Notes under the pieces: generated by a model | Database searches by the model: none | The model's input: only the letters and a program-made list of their open reading frames with translations | Told to the model about the DNA's origin: nothing | Shown here: in pieces, positions 50,275 to 59,199 of the stretch | Position numbering within the stretch: position 1 is the stretch's first letter | Layout: every line of letters begins with the position of its first letter | From: Methanomassiliicoccaceae archaeon UBA71 | Lineage (GTDB): Archaea; Thermoplasmatota; Thermoplasmata; Methanomassiliicoccales; Methanomethylophilaceae | DNA: 64,000 nucleotides | Assembly: GCA_002504405.1 (NCBI GenBank) | Contig: DARO01000001.1 | Coordinates: 17,280 to 81,279, forward strand | Direction: 5' to 3' | Made by a program: the position numbers and the translations under genes

Positions 50275-51675
50275 ATGCCCGAACCAGTGACCGTCACCCA
50301 GCTCAACACCCGCGTGAGGGAGTTGCTGACGGCGTCCCCCCAGGTCAGGGACCAGTGGGTGAGCGGGGAGATCTCCAACCTCAAGAGGTACCCCTCCGGG
50401 CACTACTACTTCACCCTCAAGGACCCGGGCAGCGAGATACGCGCCGTCCTTTTCGCCAGATCGAGGGCGAGGGTCGACTTCGAGCCCCAGGACAACATGA
50501 AGGTTCTGGCCTTCGGGTCCGTCGATATGTACGTTCAGAGGGGCTCCTACCAATTCATAGTCGAGACGATGAGGAAGTCCGGCGTGGGGGACCTCTACGC
50601 CGCGTTCGAGGCTCTGAAGACGCGCCTCGGGGAGGAGGGCCTGTTCGATCCATCCCGCAAGAGGCCCCTGCCGCCGTTCCCCGGGAGGATAGGCGTGGTC
50701 ACCTCCGAGAAGGGGGCGGTGATCCACGACATAATAACCACCTCCGCGAGCCGGTTCCCCGCAGACATCATACTCGCTCCCGCCCTCGTCCAGGGCGAGG
50801 GCGCCGCAGCATCCATCGTGAAGGGGATAGAGCTCCTCAACCGCGCGGGCGTGGACGTCATCATAGTCGGGAGGGGCGGGGGATCGATAGAGGACCTCTG
50901 GGCGTTCAACGAGGAGCCGGTGGCTAGGGCCATCGCCGCCTCCGAGGCGCCGGTGGTATCCGCTGTAGGGCACGAGACCGACTTCACGATAGCGGATTTC
51001 GTGGCAGATGTCAGGGCGCCGACCCCCACCGGGGCTGCCGCCATCATACTGAAGGACAGGGGCGATGTGCTTTCCAGGGTGGAAACGGCGATGTCCCGGG
51101 CGGATTCCGCACTCGGCGGCGTCATCGAGAGGATGAGGCACCGCTTCCAGCTTCTGGACGCCAGGCTGTCCCCCGAGTCCGCAGCCAGGACCTTGGACAT
51201 GATGTCGATGCAGGCCGACGACCTGGGCATCCGCGCAGAGGCATCAGTCCGCAGGAGCATGGAGTCCATGAAGTCGAGGTTCCGGGTCCTGGACGCCAGG
51301 CTTTCACCGGGGAAGGCTCTGACCGACCTGGGCGCGATGGGTCACAGACTCGACGCCTGCATGGCTAGGCTTGCGCCGTCGGCAGCCATGAGGGAGATCG
51401 GGTCCCGCATGCAGGGGTGCGACTCCCTCTGGGGGAGGGTTTCGTCGGGATGCCGCTCCGACTTGGACGCGGCCGAGGCCAAGCTGGAGAGCCTGTCCGC
51501 CCGCCTGGAGGCCCTCAACCCGAGGAGCGTCCTCTCCAGGGGATACGGCATGGTCACCGGCCCCGGAGGGGTCATCGAGTCGATATCGGACGTGTCGGTG
51601 GGCGACACCGTGACGATAGTTCTGCGCGACGGCTCCGCCGCCGCCGAGATAAAGGAGAAGGATGCAGATGTCTGA
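50275..51675 (+). CDS. xseA: Exodeoxyribonuclease VII large subunit
   Basis: 466 residues. An N-terminal OB fold (VTQLNTRVRELL, QWVSGEISNLKRYPSGH) binds single-stranded DNA. The catalytic domain contains RIGVVTSEKGAVIHDI, VIIVGRGGGSIEDLWAFN and VSAVGHETDFTIADFVAD, all Exo VII hallmarks. A long coiled-coil region follows, with internal repeats (two copies of a VLDARLSP/LLDARLSP element), and the C-terminal end LNPRSVLSRGYG is also typical. Exo VII degrades single-stranded DNA in both directions. It is a mainly bacterial enzyme, so the pair was probably acquired by transfer. A TATA-like ATTTAACC lies near 50162-50169. Confidence 0.95.
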   Translation: MPEPVTVTQLNTRVRELLTASPQVRDQWVSGEISNLKRYPSGHYYFTLKDPGSEIRAVLFARSRARVDFEPQDNMKVLAFGSVDMYVQRGSYQFIVETMRKSGVGDLYAAFEALKTRLGEEGLFDPSRKRPLPPFPGRIGVVTSEKGAVIHDIITTSASRFPADIILAPALVQGEGAAASIVKGIELLNRAGVDVIIVGRGGGSIEDLWAFNEEPVARAIAASEAPVVSAVGHETDFTIADFVADVRAPTPTGAAAIILKDRGDVLSRVETAMSRADSALGGVIERMRHRFQLLDARLSPESAARTLDMMSMQADDLGIRAEASVRRSMESMKSRFRVLDARLSPGKALTDLGAMGHRLDACMARLAPSAAMREIGSRMQGCDSLWGRVSSGCRSDLDAAEAKLESLSARLEALNPRSVLSRGYGMVTGPGGVIESISDVSVGDTVTIVLRDGSAAAEIKEKDADV

Positions 51676-51910
51676 TTTCAAGGAAGAAGTCGAGAATATG
51701 AGCTTCGAGCAGGCCATCGGGGCCCTCGAGGCCCTCGTGAACGAGCTTGAGAACGGCGGCATAGACCTGGACCGCAGCCTGGAGATCTACGAGCAGGCCG
51801 TGGTGCTGAGGAACCGCTGCAAGTCCATCCTGGAGGACGGGGAGCGCCGCATCCGCAGGATAATGGAGACGGCCGACGGGGTACGCGAGGAGCAGCTGGA
51901 CATCAGCTGA
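51662..51910 (+). CDS. xseB: Exodeoxyribonuclease VII small subunit
   Basis: 82 residues, the expected size, with the XseB hallmark SFEQAIGALEALVNELENGGIDLDRSLEIYE (consecutive segments), two helices that coil around the XseA stalk. It overlaps xseA by 14 bases. ATG at 51662 has AAGGAG four to five bases upstream; MSDFKEE at 51668 is an alternative start. Its own stop overlaps the convergent DUF4435 gene by eight bases. Confidence 0.95.
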   Translation: MQMSDFKEEVENMSFEQAIGALEALVNELENGGIDLDRSLEIYEQAVVLRNRCKSILEDGERRIRRIMETADGVREEQLDIS

Positions 51911-52763
51911 CCAGGTCCCAGAGCCTCACTTCGGACTCCCGGGCCCACTCGCTCGTCTCCCTGTAGAGGTCCGTATCCCTGAAGTCGTCGTCGGAGAACG
52001 CCAGCCTGAGCGCCCCTCCGAGCTCCCCCTCGCCCAGGTTCCGGGCGTTGAAGGAACCGAAGTTCCTCTTCAGTGCCAGCAGCAGGATGTTCACCGTGTC
52101 GTGGCCCCTCGCCGCCTCCCATACGTCGTCCAGTGCCTCGGCCTCGCGGAGGAGGACGGCCTTCAGCTGCTTCTTGCCCATGCGGCAGTTGTGGGAGTTG
52201 AATATGACGGCGTCGATCATCGCGTCGGTGTTGAGCGAGAGCGTGCGCACGTTGATGAACCTGGAGAACTCCAGGTCCTTGAAGCTGAGGTTGAGCCCCT
52301 CGCTCTGGGAGATCGCCATCAGCAGGCCGATGGGGTAGCTGGCCGATACCAGTGCATCCCTCACGGGGCCCACGGACTCCGTGAACTGCTCGACGAGGTC
52401 GGTCTCCCCGTACTCGTCCAGCACGTCGTTCAGGGCGTTGCTGCGAAGCAGCATCATCTCCATGTCGCGGCAGTCCGTGTGGAACAGCGGGCGCTTGACG
52501 CCCCTCCCCCTGAGGCGGTCCAGGTCGGGGTCGATGATCCCCAGGACCCTGTCGTCCCCGCGTGTGGACCTCATGTCCTTCACGGCGCTGCGTACGTTGT
52601 CCTTGGAGTGGCCCTCTATTATGCGGACGTCGCCCTTGCTGATGAACTTCTCGAACAGCCTCTCGTCCGTCACCCCCTCCACGACCAGGAACACACCGTC
52701 GAAGACGGTCCTCTCCATCGACATCTGGTTGCAGATGTCGTCATACGTCAGGAACTCGCGCAT
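51903..52763 (-). CDS. DUF4435/TOPRIM-like protein, AriB-like effector candidate
   Basis: 286 residues. The N-terminal third looks like a TOPRIM fold: a glutamate in FLVVEGVTDERLFEKF (E29) and an acidic DPDLD (D78, D80, D82) after a GII strand, the pattern of DUF4435 proteins and OLD-type nucleases. The remaining 190 residues are helical and unassigned. It is translated from within the end of the AAA ATPase gene (23-bp overlap). In PARIS, AriA is an ABC-class ATPase and AriB a DUF4435 protein encoded just downstream, released to act as a toxic nuclease when a phage anti-restriction protein is sensed. The gene order and domain types here agree; the equivalence is inference. Confidence 0.75.
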   Translation of the reverse strand: MREFLTYDDICNQMSMERTVFDGVFLVVEGVTDERLFEKFISKGDVRIIEGHSKDNVRSAVKDMRSTRGDDRVLGIIDPDLDRLRGRGVKRPLFHTDCRDMEMMLLRSNALNDVLDEYGETDLVEQFTESVGPVRDALVSASYPIGLLMAISQSEGLNLSFKDLEFSRFINVRTLSLNTDAMIDAVIFNSHNCRMGKKQLKAVLLREAEALDDVWEAARGHDTVNILLLALKRNFGSFNARNLGEGELGGALRLAFSDDDFRDTDLYRETSEWARESEVRLWDLVS

Positions 52764-53796
52764 TAGAAGGCCTCAGTTCCCTGGCGGAGTCCCACATGTC
52801 GTGTATGACCTGGGGGGAGTGCGTGGCTACGATCATCTGTATGTCCCTGACCCTGCAGATGTCGTTGAAGTACCTCCCCAGCTTCTGCTGCCAGGACACG
52901 TGCAGGGAGATCTCCGGCTCGTCCAGTATGACCAGTGACCCGGGCTCGGCGTGGAAGAGCAGGGCGTAGAACATGATTATGATCTGCTTCTCCCCCGACG
53001 AGAGCCTCTGGAGCTGCAGGGCGGTGCCGTTGTTCATCGATATCTCGAACCTTCCGCGGTCGGAGACCGTTATGGACTTGTCCACGAGGAACTCGTTGAC
53101 TATGTCCTTGAAGATGATGACGGACTCCGCCAGGACGTAGTTGCGGCGGACGTAGTCGGAGATGGAGGCGGTCAGCCCTATGTACCCGGCCCTGTCCTTC
53201 TGTATGTCGTACCTCGACGGCGGGAACTTCATTCCCGCGGGTATGTCGGGCTCGAACCCGGCGTCCTTGATGAAGTCCAGCTTGGCCTTCAGGTCCTTCG
53301 CCAGGAACTCCAGCTCCCCGTCGGTCAGGTCCTCCGGGACGGACCCCGTGCCCGGCACGAGCTCGGAATGATCCTTCACGTAGCGGAACTGCTCTAGGAG
53401 CTCCTGGGCGTAGACCTCCAATGTGGGGGCGAGGTGGCCGTCCCTCTTCCTGATGGCCAGCCTCACCGGCGGGATGTAGACCGTGTCCCTCACGTCGGCC
53501 ATCTCGTCCGGCGTCAGGGGCATGCGGATCTCGTTCCTCTGCATGAGGACGCTGATCTGGCCGCCGATGTTCTCGATGATCATGACGGTGTCGTCCTCGA
53601 AGCCGATGTCCATCCTCTGGAACGGGACCTCGGAAAGGTACTTCACATCGCCCTTCAGGGCTGCGTAGAGCATGCGCATCAGTGTGCTCTTGCCCAGGCC
53701 GTTGGGGGAGTGCACGAAAGTGAGTGGGACGCTGATGTCGAGGTTGTACTCGTACTCGTTGAAGAGTCCGGAGATGTAGAGGGACTTTATCATCAT
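52741..53796 (-). CDS. AAA/ABC-class ATPase (SMC/OLD-like), AriA-like
   Basis: 351 residues. SPNGLGKST (30-38) is Walker A; LSSGEKQIIIMFYALL is the ABC-type signature; LVILDEPEISLHVSWQ is Walker B with the D-loop; and VATHSPQVI the H-loop. This is the compact AAA_15/AAA_21 type used by OLD, RloC and PARIS ATPases, in which dimer assembly gates an attached or partner effector. No coiled-coil insert is obvious and no nuclease domain is fused. The start is one of two adjacent ATGs (53796 or 53793). It is the first gene of a two-gene operon with the DUF4435 gene. Confidence 0.88.
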   Translation of the reverse strand: MMIKSLYISGLFNEYEYNLDISVPLTFVHSPNGLGKSTLMRMLYAALKGDVKYLSEVPFQRMDIGFEDDTVMIIENIGGQISVLMQRNEIRMPLTPDEMADVRDTVYIPPVRLAIRKRDGHLAPTLEVYAQELLEQFRYVKDHSELVPGTGSVPEDLTDGELEFLAKDLKAKLDFIKDAGFEPDIPAGMKFPPSRYDIQKDRAGYIGLTASISDYVRRNYVLAESVIIFKDIVNEFLVDKSITVSDRGRFEISMNNGTALQLQRLSSGEKQIIIMFYALLFHAEPGSLVILDEPEISLHVSWQQKLGRYFNDICRVRDIQMIVATHSPQVIHDMWDSARELRPSNARVPDV

Positions 53797-53915
53797 GGGC
53801 GGAATCCGAATCGGTTTGATTGTATAAACGGTTCATGGTCCCATCCTCGGAGCGGGCGCATGCGCATACGGCGCACCCTCCCCGCATACCTTTATGAGAC
53901 CAACGGGCGTTCGGG

Positions 53916-54749
53916 ATGCCGATGGACGCAGACAAGGCCTTCGAGGAGATAAGGAACGACATAGCGCGCGGGGCGCCGGACGTCAACGACAGGATCAGGG
54001 ACCTGGCCGTCGGGGACGCGGACCCGATGACCCGCATAAAGTGCCTCTCCCTCCTAAAGGTGGTCGGCGACGACGGGCTCTCCAAGGAGATACTGGGGAT
54101 GCTCATGGGCTCCCTTCCGGAGGGCCGCGAGGACCTGGTGCAGGTTGCCGGGGCGCTCAGGGGACTGGAGTACCCTGCCAACGCCGTGTCCATCCTGGAA
54201 TCCATGGACGAGGACGACTCCATCCTCAGGCTGACCGCCCTCTGCCTCATGGACCTGGAGGAGTACGAGGAGGCCAGGTCCGTCCTCTCGAAGATATCGC
54301 AGCCGGCGCCCGCCGACAGGGTGATGCTGACGGAGATCCTCAGCTCCCTCGGCGAGCACGGGAAGGCCGTGGACACGGCCGCCGAGCTCCTCGGGGAGAT
54401 GCCCAGGGAGTACGGGGTCAGGAAGGCGTACGTGACGGCTCTCATCCTCGCCGGCAGGGGCAAGGAGGCGGCGAAGTACGCCAGGGCGGGCCTCAAGGAC
54501 AAGTCGGCCGACTCCAACGCGCTCGCCGCATACGTTCTCCTGGTGGACGGCAACACCAAGGCCGCCGCCGGTTACGCGACGAGGGCGCTGAACATAGACA
54601 ACAGGCACATCAGCGCCATGGAGACCCTCGGGATCTGCCTCGCCGAGAAGGGCGAGGTCGACAAGGCGAGGATCGTGGCGGGCGCCATCAACGAGATATC
54701 CCCCGGGGACAGGGCGGCGCTCCGCGTGCTGTCCAGATGCAGGCAGTGA
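53916..54749 (+). CDS. TPR-repeat protein
   Basis: 277 residues, entirely helical, with repeated helix pairs resembling tetratricopeptide repeats (for example GEHGKAVDTAAELLGEMPREYGVRKAYVTALILAGRGKEAAKYARAGLKD, in consecutive units, and HISAMETLGICLAEKGEVDKARIVA). The N-terminal part has two to three HEAT/TPR-like helix pairs of weaker fit. It is a scaffold or interaction protein, with no catalytic motif. It is alone on its strand, divergent from the AAA ATPase, with a TATA-like CTTTATG near 53890. Confidence 0.75.
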   Translation: MPMDADKAFEEIRNDIARGAPDVNDRIRDLAVGDADPMTRIKCLSLLKVVGDDGLSKEILGMLMGSLPEGREDLVQVAGALRGLEYPANAVSILESMDEDDSILRLTALCLMDLEEYEEARSVLSKISQPAPADRVMLTEILSSLGEHGKAVDTAAELLGEMPREYGVRKAYVTALILAGRGKEAAKYARAGLKDKSADSNALAAYVLLVDGNTKAAAGYATRALNIDNRHISAMETLGICLAEKGEVDKARIVAGAINEISPGDRAALRVLSRCRQ

Positions 54750-56225
54750 TCAGTCCTTCCTGACGTAGGACATCAGGGACCTGCGCTTTATCCTCCTGGC
54801 CCTGCGGTCCAGGACAATCTCCCTCCAGAACCCGGGGGTCACCAGGACCAGCGCGGTCAGGATCTCCAGACGGCCCAGCCACATCAGTATGATCAGGATC
54901 ATCTTCATGGGCTCCGCCAGGTCGGCGAAGTTGCCGGTGGGGCCGAAGTGGCCGAACCCCATGCCCCCGTTGGCCAGACCGGATATCGTGAGACCGAAGG
55001 CGTCGAGCATGTCCATGCCGTAGATCATGAACGCCACTGCCCCGACGATTAGCGTGGATATGTACAGGAGCACCAGGGTCAGCGCGGAGCGGACGGTCTC
55101 GTCGTCCACGCTGGACCCGTCTATCTTCACGTCGTAGACGGCGTTGGGGTGGACCATCTGGTCGAACCCGTTGCGCATGTACTCCGCCACGATCCTCAGC
55201 CTCCCGAACTTCACTCCTCCGCTGGTGGACCCGGAGGACGCGCCGATGAACGCGACCACCATGAGCAGCGCGGTGCACTGCCCCGGGTACAGGGTGAAGT
55301 CGTCCACATAGAGGCCGGAGGTGGTCCCGAGGGAGACGGTTGTGAAGAGGGCGTTCTTGAACGTGGTCAGGTGCTGCTCCAGGGACATCGTCCCCTCAAG
55401 GAGGCCGTTGTAGCTTATCATGAGGTAGATTACGACCGACACGGCGAGGAACCAGAGCGCCATGATCCTGAACTCGGAGTTCCCGAGGTACACCCTCTTC
55501 TCCCTCTTGTACACGGCGCGGAAGTGGAGGTAGAAGTTCGTCCCTCCCAGGAACATGAACAGGATGGTGACGAGCTGCACCGGCAGGGTGTAGGACATGA
55601 GGCTGTCGTTAGTGATCATCAGACCGCATGTGGATATGGTGGTGCACATGAGGCAGAACGCGTCGAACACCGCCATCCCGCAGACGAGCAGCAGGATGAA
55701 GTTGATGAGGCTGAGTATGCCGTAGGTGAAGAGGAAGTACTGGGCGGCGTTCTTCATCTTCAGGGTGTAGTTGGAGGAGCCGGACCCTGAGAGCTCGTTG
55801 TACATGATGCTGCGGCCGATACCGCACATGGGCAGCAGGTACATGAACGACAGGATGACGATGATACCTCCCACCCACATGGTCAGCGCCCTCCAGGTGA
55901 GGAGGCTGATGTCCGCGGACTCCACATCCACCATGACGGACAGGCCGGTGGTGGTGATGCCGCTGACGGACTCGAAGAGGGCGTCCAGGGGCGTCATGCC
56001 GGAGCTGAGGTACGGGAGCATGCAGATGAAGAACATCAGGAACCATACGCACGCCACCAGCAGGAGGCCGTTCACCGTGCGGAAGTTCCTGGACTCCCCG
56101 AAGAGCATGAACTGCATCGAGCCGAGGAGGATCAGGAACGGCACGGGCATCAGGAACTTGTAGAACCCCTCGCCCGTGACCAGGGCTATGGCGGCGGGGA
56201 TGAGCAGGAGGAGGGCGAAGATCAC
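54750..56225 (-). CDS. trkH: TrkH potassium transporter membrane subunit
   Basis: 491 residues from a GTG at 56225, with four M1-P-M2 repeats of the Trk/Ktr/HKT family. Selectivity-filter glycines are seen in the four pore loops (SGITTTGLSV, CTTISTCGLM, FTTVSLGTTSG, SGLANGGMG). The ion is K+, gated by TrkA. Upstream of the GTG the frame continues as coding-like sequence (EPRWESTTIHILGALEV) up to the trkA stop, without any ATG, GTG or TTG. A CTG at 56300 sits six bases after GGAGGTG inside the end of trkA and would restore the first helix. The true start may therefore be nonstandard. Confidence 0.92.
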   Translation of the reverse strand: MIFALLLLIPAAIALVTGEGFYKFLMPVPFLILLGSMQFMLFGESRNFRTVNGLLLVACVWFLMFFICMLPYLSSGMTPLDALFESVSGITTTGLSVMVDVESADISLLTWRALTMWVGGIIVILSFMYLLPMCGIGRSIMYNELSGSGSSNYTLKMKNAAQYFLFTYGILSLINFILLLVCGMAVFDAFCLMCTTISTCGLMITNDSLMSYTLPVQLVTILFMFLGGTNFYLHFRAVYKREKRVYLGNSEFRIMALWFLAVSVVIYLMISYNGLLEGTMSLEQHLTTFKNALFTTVSLGTTSGLYVDDFTLYPGQCTALLMVVAFIGASSGSTSGGVKFGRLRIVAEYMRNGFDQMVHPNAVYDVKIDGSSVDDETVRSALTLVLLYISTLIVGAVAFMIYGMDMLDAFGLTISGLANGGMGFGHFGPTGNFADLAEPMKMILIILMWLGRLEILTALVLVTPGFWREIVLDRRARRIKRRSLMSYVRKD

Positions 56226-56303
56226 CTCCAGGGCCCCCAGGATGTGGATGGTGGTGCTCTCCCACCGGGGCTCCAGGAAGTCAGGCTTCTTGACCCTCAG
56301 AGC

Positions 56304-57650
56304 TCACACCTCCGGTATGGAGGACTTCCCGAACACCCTCACCAGGTCGGACCTGCGCGGGACGGAGGTGTAGACGATGACGTTGTCGTCCTTCAGGATG
56401 CGGGTGTCCATCTGCGGGTAGATGGTCTCACCTCCGCGGACGATGGCCACGATCTTGATCCCCTCGGGTATGATTATGTCCCCCAGGTACTGGTCCAGGA
56501 GCTTGGAGCCCGAGTCCACAACGTGGCAGAAGAAGAGCTCGTTCTGGTCCCTCATCCTGATTATCGCCGTCTCGTCGGAGACAGAGCACTTCAGGATCTC
56601 GTTGGAGATGATCCTGTGGAAACCGATGATGGTCTCGATCCCTGTGAACCTGAAGATGTCCTCGTACTCGTCGGTGAAGTAGCTGGTGATGACCTTCCTG
56701 GCGCTGTGGCGCTTGGCGGTCATGCTCAGCAGGAGGTTGGTGTCGTCGGCCTTGGTGGTGGTGACTGTGGCGTCGGCGCGGAACACGTTCTCGTTCACCT
56801 GGACGTTTGGGTCCATGAAGTCCGCGCAGGATATGGACACTCCCCTGAGGACCTTGGCCATGTCCCTGCAGGCCTGCTCGTCCCTGTCGATGATGGTGAC
56901 GTTCTTCCTCTCCGCGGCGAGGAGGCGGGCGACGTTCCTGCCCGCGAACGAGCCCCCGAGGAGGACGAAGTTCCTGGCGGGGAACTCCACGCCGAGGAGC
57001 CTGTTGAACTCCTCCAGGGACTCCTCCGTCCCGTAGACGCAGATCCTGTCGCCGGCGTGGATCTCCATGGCCTCCACCTCGGTGATGACGTCGTCCCCGC
57101 GGTACACGGCGAACACCGCGCATCCCGCTGGCTTGGACAGCTGCATTATCACGCTGCCGAGGACGAGGCTGTCCTGCTGGACCGCGAAGACGGCGACGGA
57201 GGTCCCGAGGCTTGAGATGCTCTCGTAGTCGACGGCGTTCTCCAGGGTGCACAGTTTGAACATCTTCTCCGCGGTGATGAGCTCGGGGGAGATCAGGATG
57301 TCGACCCCGTCGACCCCGTCGGCGGAGGTCTCGATGATGAAGTCCGGGTCCTTGACCGAGGCCACGGTCTTTATGCCGGGCCTTATGCGCTTCGCCATCA
57401 GGCAGATGAAGAGGTTGACCGCGTCGGAGTTTATGGTGGAGATGATCATGTCCGCGTCGTGGTTCTCGATGGCGTACCTGAGGGTCTTGGGGTTGCTGCC
57501 GTCGCCCTTGAGCGTGGAGACGTTGAGGCGGCTCTTCAGCTGGTTGGAGACGTTGCCGTCGATCTCTATCACGAGAACGTCGTGGACCCTGGATATGGTC
57601 TCGGCCGAGACCTTGCCGATCTCGCCCGCGCCGACGATGATTACCCTCAT
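56304..57650 (-). CDS. trkA: TrkA potassium channel gating subunit
   Basis: 448 residues with two RCK units. Each starts with a Rossmann nucleotide-binding domain: RVIIVGAGEIGKVSAETI (residues 2-19) and FVLLGGSFAGRNVARLL (about 230-246), each followed by a small RCK_C domain. It binds NAD(H) or ATP on the cytoplasmic face and gates TrkH. The ATG at 57650 begins the Rossmann strand; upstream frame is noncoding. A TATA-like GGATAAAC (minus, about 57677-57684) suggests a leaderless transcript. Followed by trkH on the same strand. Confidence 0.95.
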   Translation of the reverse strand: MRVIIVGAGEIGKVSAETISRVHDVLVIEIDGNVSNQLKSRLNVSTLKGDGSNPKTLRYAIENHDADMIISTINSDAVNLFICLMAKRIRPGIKTVASVKDPDFIIETSADGVDGVDILISPELITAEKMFKLCTLENAVDYESISSLGTSVAVFAVQQDSLVLGSVIMQLSKPAGCAVFAVYRGDDVITEVEAMEIHAGDRICVYGTEESLEEFNRLLGVEFPARNFVLLGGSFAGRNVARLLAAERKNVTIIDRDEQACRDMAKVLRGVSISCADFMDPNVQVNENVFRADATVTTTKADDTNLLLSMTAKRHSARKVITSYFTDEYEDIFRFTGIETIIGFHRIISNEILKCSVSDETAIIRMRDQNELFFCHVVDSGSKLLDQYLGDIIIPEGIKIVAIVRGGETIYPQMDTRILKDDNVIVYTSVPRRSDLVRVFGKSSIPEV

Positions 57651-58022
57651 TATAACGCCCGACTTAAGTGCTCCAGGGTTTATCCGTTTTTGGGTCGCAG
57701 GGGACGGCACGTTATGATGACTCGTTTTCGTCCACGCAATGCAAAAGTGGCAGATTTCCTGGCGGAATTTGATTTTATTATGGAAGAATGCGAGTTTCAC
57801 TTGTGAATTGAACGATAGTTTAATATGAGCATAGTAACATCTGCTCCTTTTCTCTGGAAGGAAAACACCATATTGGATGCCATTGAAGCTCCTCTCTGTC
57901 CGTCATCCCTCCAGACAGTCTGAAAAGCACATTCACACTGGTCCATGAAGGCCAGAGTTGTCTTTCCAAACCAAATCCTGCTGATGTTTCCAACAGGACA
58001 TTTGACCTTTATTATTCAGTGT
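57651..58022. other. Intergenic region between trkA and the HindVP-like gene
   Basis: 372 bp, AT-richer than the surroundings. It contains the trkA promoter at one end and the 3' side of the HindVP-like gene at the other. A 32-codon open frame (57826-57924) encodes nothing I recognise. The left arm of an 18-bp inverted repeat lies at 57830-57847. I see no RNA gene and no terminator hairpin with a clear T run. Confidence 0.5.
57830..57847 (+). repeat. Left arm of an 18-bp imperfect inverted repeat
   Basis: CATAGTAACATCTGCTCC is the reverse complement of the segment at 59200-59217 except for one base. The two arms enclose about 1.35 kb with the HindVP-like gene. They may be remnants of terminal repeats, or a duplicated leader, since the right arm ends at the adhesin start codon. 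Confidence 0.55.
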
Positions 58023-59117
58023 TTAAAAAGGTAACTGTTCGATTGACGGAACACGTACAATCCGAACAAACAACTTTAATCGATTCTTATTCAAACAAAT
58101 GGAATAGTACATCGAAATGTCCAATTTCCTTTCAGGCAGAACCATATCTTCGAAACCCCGGGGTACGAGTTTTTCTAGCTCGTTCCTGAAGATTATCGGT
58201 TTCTCGAGCCTCGGACACGCCATAACCCTATTGGTCAGTTTGCCATTGACCATGAGCTCTTTTGCATTAGAGATCCCATATCCCATGATCTCTTGAATCT
58301 TGCTGCAATCTGTGGTTCTGTATACAGCAATCTCCTTGATTATCCTGAACATTTTCAAAATGCATCTGATAGGACGTGACGGTTTATCGAGCCCGAACCT
58401 CACGGAACCATCAAGGAACAGTCTTGTCAATGCAAAATCACTCCAAACGAAGAGATCCATAGCTGATTCAGACATAATGATGCCCTGTCCTTCGGTCCTC
58501 CAGATCGCCTGCATGAGTATCGGTTTCTGCCTTCTGCATTCGGACTCGATAATATTCAAGGCTGTGATGATATCTGGGACTATAGCTGACATCTCATCCC
58601 AATCATTCCAATCAGGCGTTATCCCATCCAGATCCGTGAGCGATTCCAATTCTTCCATGTCATCTTCAAAGGATCTCGCTATACTGATGGCACAATGTTC
58701 CAGATCAGATGTCCTCAGAGTCATCTCTGGCCCTGTCTTGGAAGGATTGAGGGCGATTGTTGAAGCATCTGGCACAACCGAGGACATGATCTGTAGAGGC
58801 CTCTGCGATGATGGGGATACAACTACCAGATCTGATTGCCGCAATCCGGAGGCATAATCCGTGTATGGGCTGACGGCGTCGAATAGGAACAGCAGCTCCT
58901 CGTTCGGAACATCGTTGCACTGGTAGACTTCTTCGATACTAATTGCTGAGATGTCGATTCTCCTGTCTTTGTAGGTGACTAGATTGGCAGGGATGCCCGA
59001 ATCACGCATGTAATTCGCAAGTGCCACAGTTATCGATGTCGGGAAGTTCCGTTTCGTACACAGCTCACTCTGCTCCCTGTTGGTTTTCCTGATTCCGTAG
59101 AGAAGAGGAGGTTCCAT
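58023..59117 (-). CDS. HindVP-like type II restriction endonuclease homologue, active site apparently substituted
   Basis: 364 residues. The pattern of an opening LYGIRKTNREQ, then NFPTSITVALANYM, then ELLFLFDAVSPYTDYASGLRQSDLVVV and a following VVPD resembles my recollection of the HindVP/HgiDI family of PD-(D/E)XK enzymes. In that family an aspartate after the turn (PRxDLV) is followed by LEIKLTALPD. Here D96 is present, but LQIMSSVVPD gives Q109 for the glutamate and M111 for the lysine. If the alignment is right, the enzyme is inactive. No methyltransferase is adjacent. The gene is lower in GC than its neighbours and ends in TAA, pointing to recent transfer. Confidence 0.5.
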   Translation of the reverse strand: MEPPLLYGIRKTNREQSELCTKRNFPTSITVALANYMRDSGIPANLVTYKDRRIDISAISIEEVYQCNDVPNEELLFLFDAVSPYTDYASGLRQSDLVVVSPSSQRPLQIMSSVVPDASTIALNPSKTGPEMTLRTSDLEHCAISIARSFEDDMEELESLTDLDGITPDWNDWDEMSAIVPDIITALNIIESECRRQKPILMQAIWRTEGQGIIMSESAMDLFVWSDFALTRLFLDGSVRFGLDKPSRPIRCILKMFRIIKEIAVYRTTDCSKIQEIMGYGISNAKELMVNGKLTNRVMACPRLEKPIIFRNELEKLVPRGFEDMVLPERKLDISMYYSICLNKNRLKLFVRIVRVPSIEQLPF

Positions 59118-59199
59118 CGGACTGTTCTCCAGAAAACATCGGTATCGCGGAGAGGGCAGATTTGGTGAAAGGAGTCAAAAGCCACTCTCCCCGCGTTGT

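Noticed and set aside
52763..54559. Long minus-strand open frame spanning the AAA ATPase and part of the TPR gene
   Set aside because: It conflicts with two better-supported genes, and the translation is an Arg/Gly/His-rich shadow.
57826..57924. 32-codon open frame in the gap before the HindVP-like gene
   Set aside because: No ribosome-binding site, no recognisable features, and it overlaps the inverted-repeat arm.
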